A stretch of DNA of 64,000 bases, taken from NCBI GenBank assembly GCA_013365365.1, contig JABVXU010000131.1, forward strand, positions 1-64,000. The letters are read 5' to 3'. The notes beneath the pieces are model-generated. The model was not told the origin of the DNA. It did no database searches and saw only the letters and a program-made list of their open reading frames with translations. Every line of letters starts with the position of its first letter. Within the stretch, counting starts at the first letter, position 1. Source of the stretch: Cruorifilaria tuberocauda (Eukaryota > Nematoda > Chromadorea > Rhabditida > Onchocercidae). This document shows positions 61,447 through 64,000 of this stretch, piece by piece. The translations under genes and the position numbers were made by a program.

Positions 61447-64000
61447 ATGAACTTGTCATCACGAAATGATGCAGATCTTTTGCCGGCTGATTGGTCACTC
61501 AAGGTCAGGGAATGACATTTCTAAAAATATTCCATCATTCATTAAATATTTTATTTGAATAAATGAAAGATTCGTTCAATTGAATACATTTTTTATTAAA
61601 TTTTATTTCAAATGTTACTTGTGTATATGTTTGAATGTTTTTTTTGTCGATTTCTTTAGATAGCTTAGTGGAATTTGATTAGACGACATTATGGATAAGC
61701 GATAGTGTAACTAAAGAAAAGTGCTGATAGTGAGTGAATAAGAAAAAGAATGAAAGGGCAGAAGGATCGAATTTCCAGAAATGCTTGAAGAGAGCAAAAA
61801 TATGAATTAAGTATGAGGATGGAATGAGCTTTCTCCGTTCAGTTCTACATTTCTCTCCAATTTTTTTTTAAATAATAAAATTCTCTTTTCAAATTATTGT
61901 GAATTCTAAAAATAGAATTCAAATTATAATTTTAAATCATTTTCATTATTCTATTCTGCTAAATCATTTATGCTAAATTAATTTGATTAATGATGTTTTG
62001 ACCGCTGAATTAAACTGGCATCAAATATTTCAAAAGAAAAAATAGTAATATTGCAGATAGGAGATTTCAATTTTTTTAGCTAAAAATTTGATATTGTAAT
62101 CAAGGTACTTCTTTTCAGCATAATTATTTTTTAAAAAGGAAAGGATTTTATATGAGAGAAATTGAAAAATCTGGAATTATGAACCCATACAAATACTTTT
62201 GTTGCAGAGACAATCTGTTTTGATTGGTCTTATGATATGTTACTATACTTATCAGTAACTGTTCCTCATTTAATTTCAGCTTAAACTACAGCATAATGCT
62301 TGCAATTTTAATTTAATTCATAGCAACAACTCAAGAGTCCATATTCATATTCATCACTTATATTCTAGGCGCTTTTTTTCCTCCTAATGATACCATTTTT
62401 CTTTTATTGGCGAATTTTTTCATTGTATATTATATTATATTATATATTTCATTGTATATTATATTCTAGCAATTAAAATTACGTTTTCCACTTTTCTCAA
62501 GAGATTTGATTTCTTGAGTAAAGATGCAATTATCTTATATTCAATTATGCAAATTTTAGATGGCACATCACAATGAGAATATGCAACCGGAATTACATGA
62601 ATTCAGAAAGGTAAATTTAAAAATTTTCCTGACTATCCTTTGATAGCGTGCCATTTTTTGCGATACGTCTTGTTGCATCCAAGTTGCATACGATTGTGAA
62701 GGTGGTGGGATGATATGATAACTATTGGCTAAGATAAAGATAAATAAGGTATGGGCGGCTTTCACGAATAGTTTTGGCAAGTTTAAGGAATTTGAGAACA
62801 TCACTTCAAAATTTGGGTTATATGAATTCAGATTTACTGTGCCTTACGTTTTTCAAGAAAATTCAACCTTGTTAGTTAATGATTAATCTACTAGTGTTTA
62901 CGCAAAAGAAATTCTTTTCGTTTTTCTTCTGGCTTTATATTTGTCTCATAACAAATGCCGCTTTTCGCACATTAACTGATTAAAATATTTTTTTATTTAC
63001 TCCAGGCAACAATTTTTGGGCAAAAATCTGAGGATGATGAATTAACAGAGGAAATGCAAGAATCTTCCGATAGTGAAAGTGAAATTGAACCGTCCGTATA
63101 CGAAAAACGGCGGGAGCTGAATGCGTGGCGAACTGTATTAGCTGAGAAGCTTTTCACTGAGGCCAAGAAAAAACTTTATGCTGAGAAACTGAAGCAGGTA
63201 ATTTTTGAAGGATTTTTTGCATGCAGATTTAGCAATATGGAATTTGTTTGATTCGCAAAATTTGAAATTGCTTCGTATTGTTTAAGATTTTTTTTAATAA
63301 TATAAGCCTGCACCTGTTTTCATTTGTTATAGCTGGAAAAAAGGCAGGCTGAAGTTTTGAGTCAGGAGGCGGCAGATTTTATCAAAAAAAAGGAAGAAAT
63401 ACTGAAAGAGTATCATGATAGATTGCAGGTAAAGCGTTTCACAGTTTTGTAGGTTTTCAAACTTTTACATTGCTAAATGAAGGAGTTAGACAAATTTTAG
63501 ACTATTAATTTTCTTAAAACTTTCTCGAACAGTAAAATTGTAGCGTAGAGTTTTACAGCTAGCATTAGCATATTCTCCTTTCCCTTAAATATAGCTCTTA
63601 CCGAAACACACACTTCTGATTTAAGCACAAGAATATTTCAGTACATTGAGGTTATTCGTGCACTACGGACGGAATCGTTGAAAAGACGTACCATGGGTCA
63701 ATTGGAGTGTGCCCAGCAAAATTTAAATAATAATAAACGAATGGCTTATGAAAAGATCGAAACAGATATTTGGACAATGATACAAAAGCTAGATGATGAT
63801 ATGAAAAGATGTACAAAGGAGTATGTAAACTTTTGCCGAGGTATTTTCATATTTTCTTTTCAGTAATATGTTCGTGATGCTACGGTTTTGTTCCAGAAGC
63901 AGATATCCTTTTACAGAATTGAAATATCATCCGTTTGCATTCTCTAAATGAAACAGTTGAAAACTATAGAAGTGCAGGACAGGGAAGAAGAGGCATGTAT
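61447..64000 (+). CDS. BRMS1: BRMS1/Sds3-family SIN3-HDAC corepressor subunit (3' part outside window)
   Basis: Exons seen: 61447-61503, 62560-62610, 63006-63197, 63333-63428, 63642-63820, then uncertain short exon(s) after about 63897 to the window edge. Joined in phase, the protein starts MNLSSRNDADLLPADWSLK, then MAHHNENMQPELHEFRK. An acidic stretch (SSDSESEIEPSVYEKRRELN) follows, and then long charged helices: KLFTEAKKKLYAEKLKQ, EYHDRLQYIEVIRALRTESL and AYEKIETDIWTMIQKLDDD. The order (acidic region, ERRR-like YEKRRE, paired coiled coils) matches the BRMS1/BRMS1L/SUDS3 family, which dimerise and bind SIN3 to bring histone deacetylases to chromatin in the nucleus. Exon 2 begins with ATG exactly after ATTTTAG (62558-62559), so translation could also start at 62560 on a trans-spliced mRNA. 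Sequence identity is moderate, so the family is likely but the exact member is not settled. Confidence 0.75.
61504..62559 (+). other. Proposed long first intron of the BRMS1-like gene
   Basis: It starts with GTCAGG after a 19-codon ATG frame and ends TTTTAG before the next ATG. It is AT-rich and includes a short duplicated TTTCATTGTATATTATATT segment at 62419-62466. No other exon seen. If the 61447 exon is not real, this is intergenic DNA. Confidence 0.45.

Overview
The window is nuclear DNA of a nematode, most likely a clade III (filarial-type) worm. It is AT-rich. Genes are split into many small exons of about 40-300 bases by short T-rich introns with GT...AG ends, mostly (T)nCAG or (T)nTAG. 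Protein sequences read directly as metazoan orthologues. Several start codons lie 0-25 bases downstream of a T-rich AG, as expected for spliced-leader trans-splicing. There are no CRISPR arrays, insertion sequences, bacterial operons, rRNA or recognisable tRNA genes.

Layout. 829-2987 (+) is the last exon of an acidic protein of unknown function whose start lies outside the window. 3859-5491 (-) is a secreted Ly6/three-finger, GPI-anchor-type protein, the only minus-strand gene found. 7118-9963 (+) is a casein-kinase-1 superfamily (TTBK-like) kinase. 14505-21149 (+) is a 19-exon GW182/TNRC6 homologue (miRNA silencing scaffold). 26217-31928 (+) is CPSF3/CPSF-73, the mRNA 3'-end endonuclease. 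36250-41480 (+) is a GALNT2-type polypeptide N-acetylgalactosaminyltransferase. 43518-44971 (+) is a TMED9-like p24 cargo receptor. 46168-49342 (+) is a membrane-anchored short-chain dehydrogenase. 51336-55041 (+) is DLST, the E2 of 2-oxoglutarate dehydrogenase. 56241-59891 (+) is a TREX-family 3' exonuclease with a large insertion. 61447 to beyond the right edge (+) is a BRMS1/Sds3-like SIN3-HDAC subunit.

I rebuilt every exon by hand. Except for the cut genes, each model is in phase from ATG to stop with GT/AG ends, and summed lengths are divisible by three. The neighbours have unrelated housekeeping roles (RNA silencing and 3'-end formation, secretory-pathway glycosylation and transport, TCA cycle, DNA degradation, chromatin), so no shared pathway is claimed and spacing is too wide for a clear operon.

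The most interesting points are: a nematode GW182 that keeps the central Q-rich and RRM-like regions and has a possible truncating intron-retention form; a DLST intron whose expected acceptor seems lost, with an extra in-phase 55-base exon; a repeat/hairpin locus at 32584-32704; a decayed reading frame at 32125-32430; a 130-base inverted-repeat element at 55464-55593; and the TREX insertion. I found no convincing unprecedented multi-gene system.
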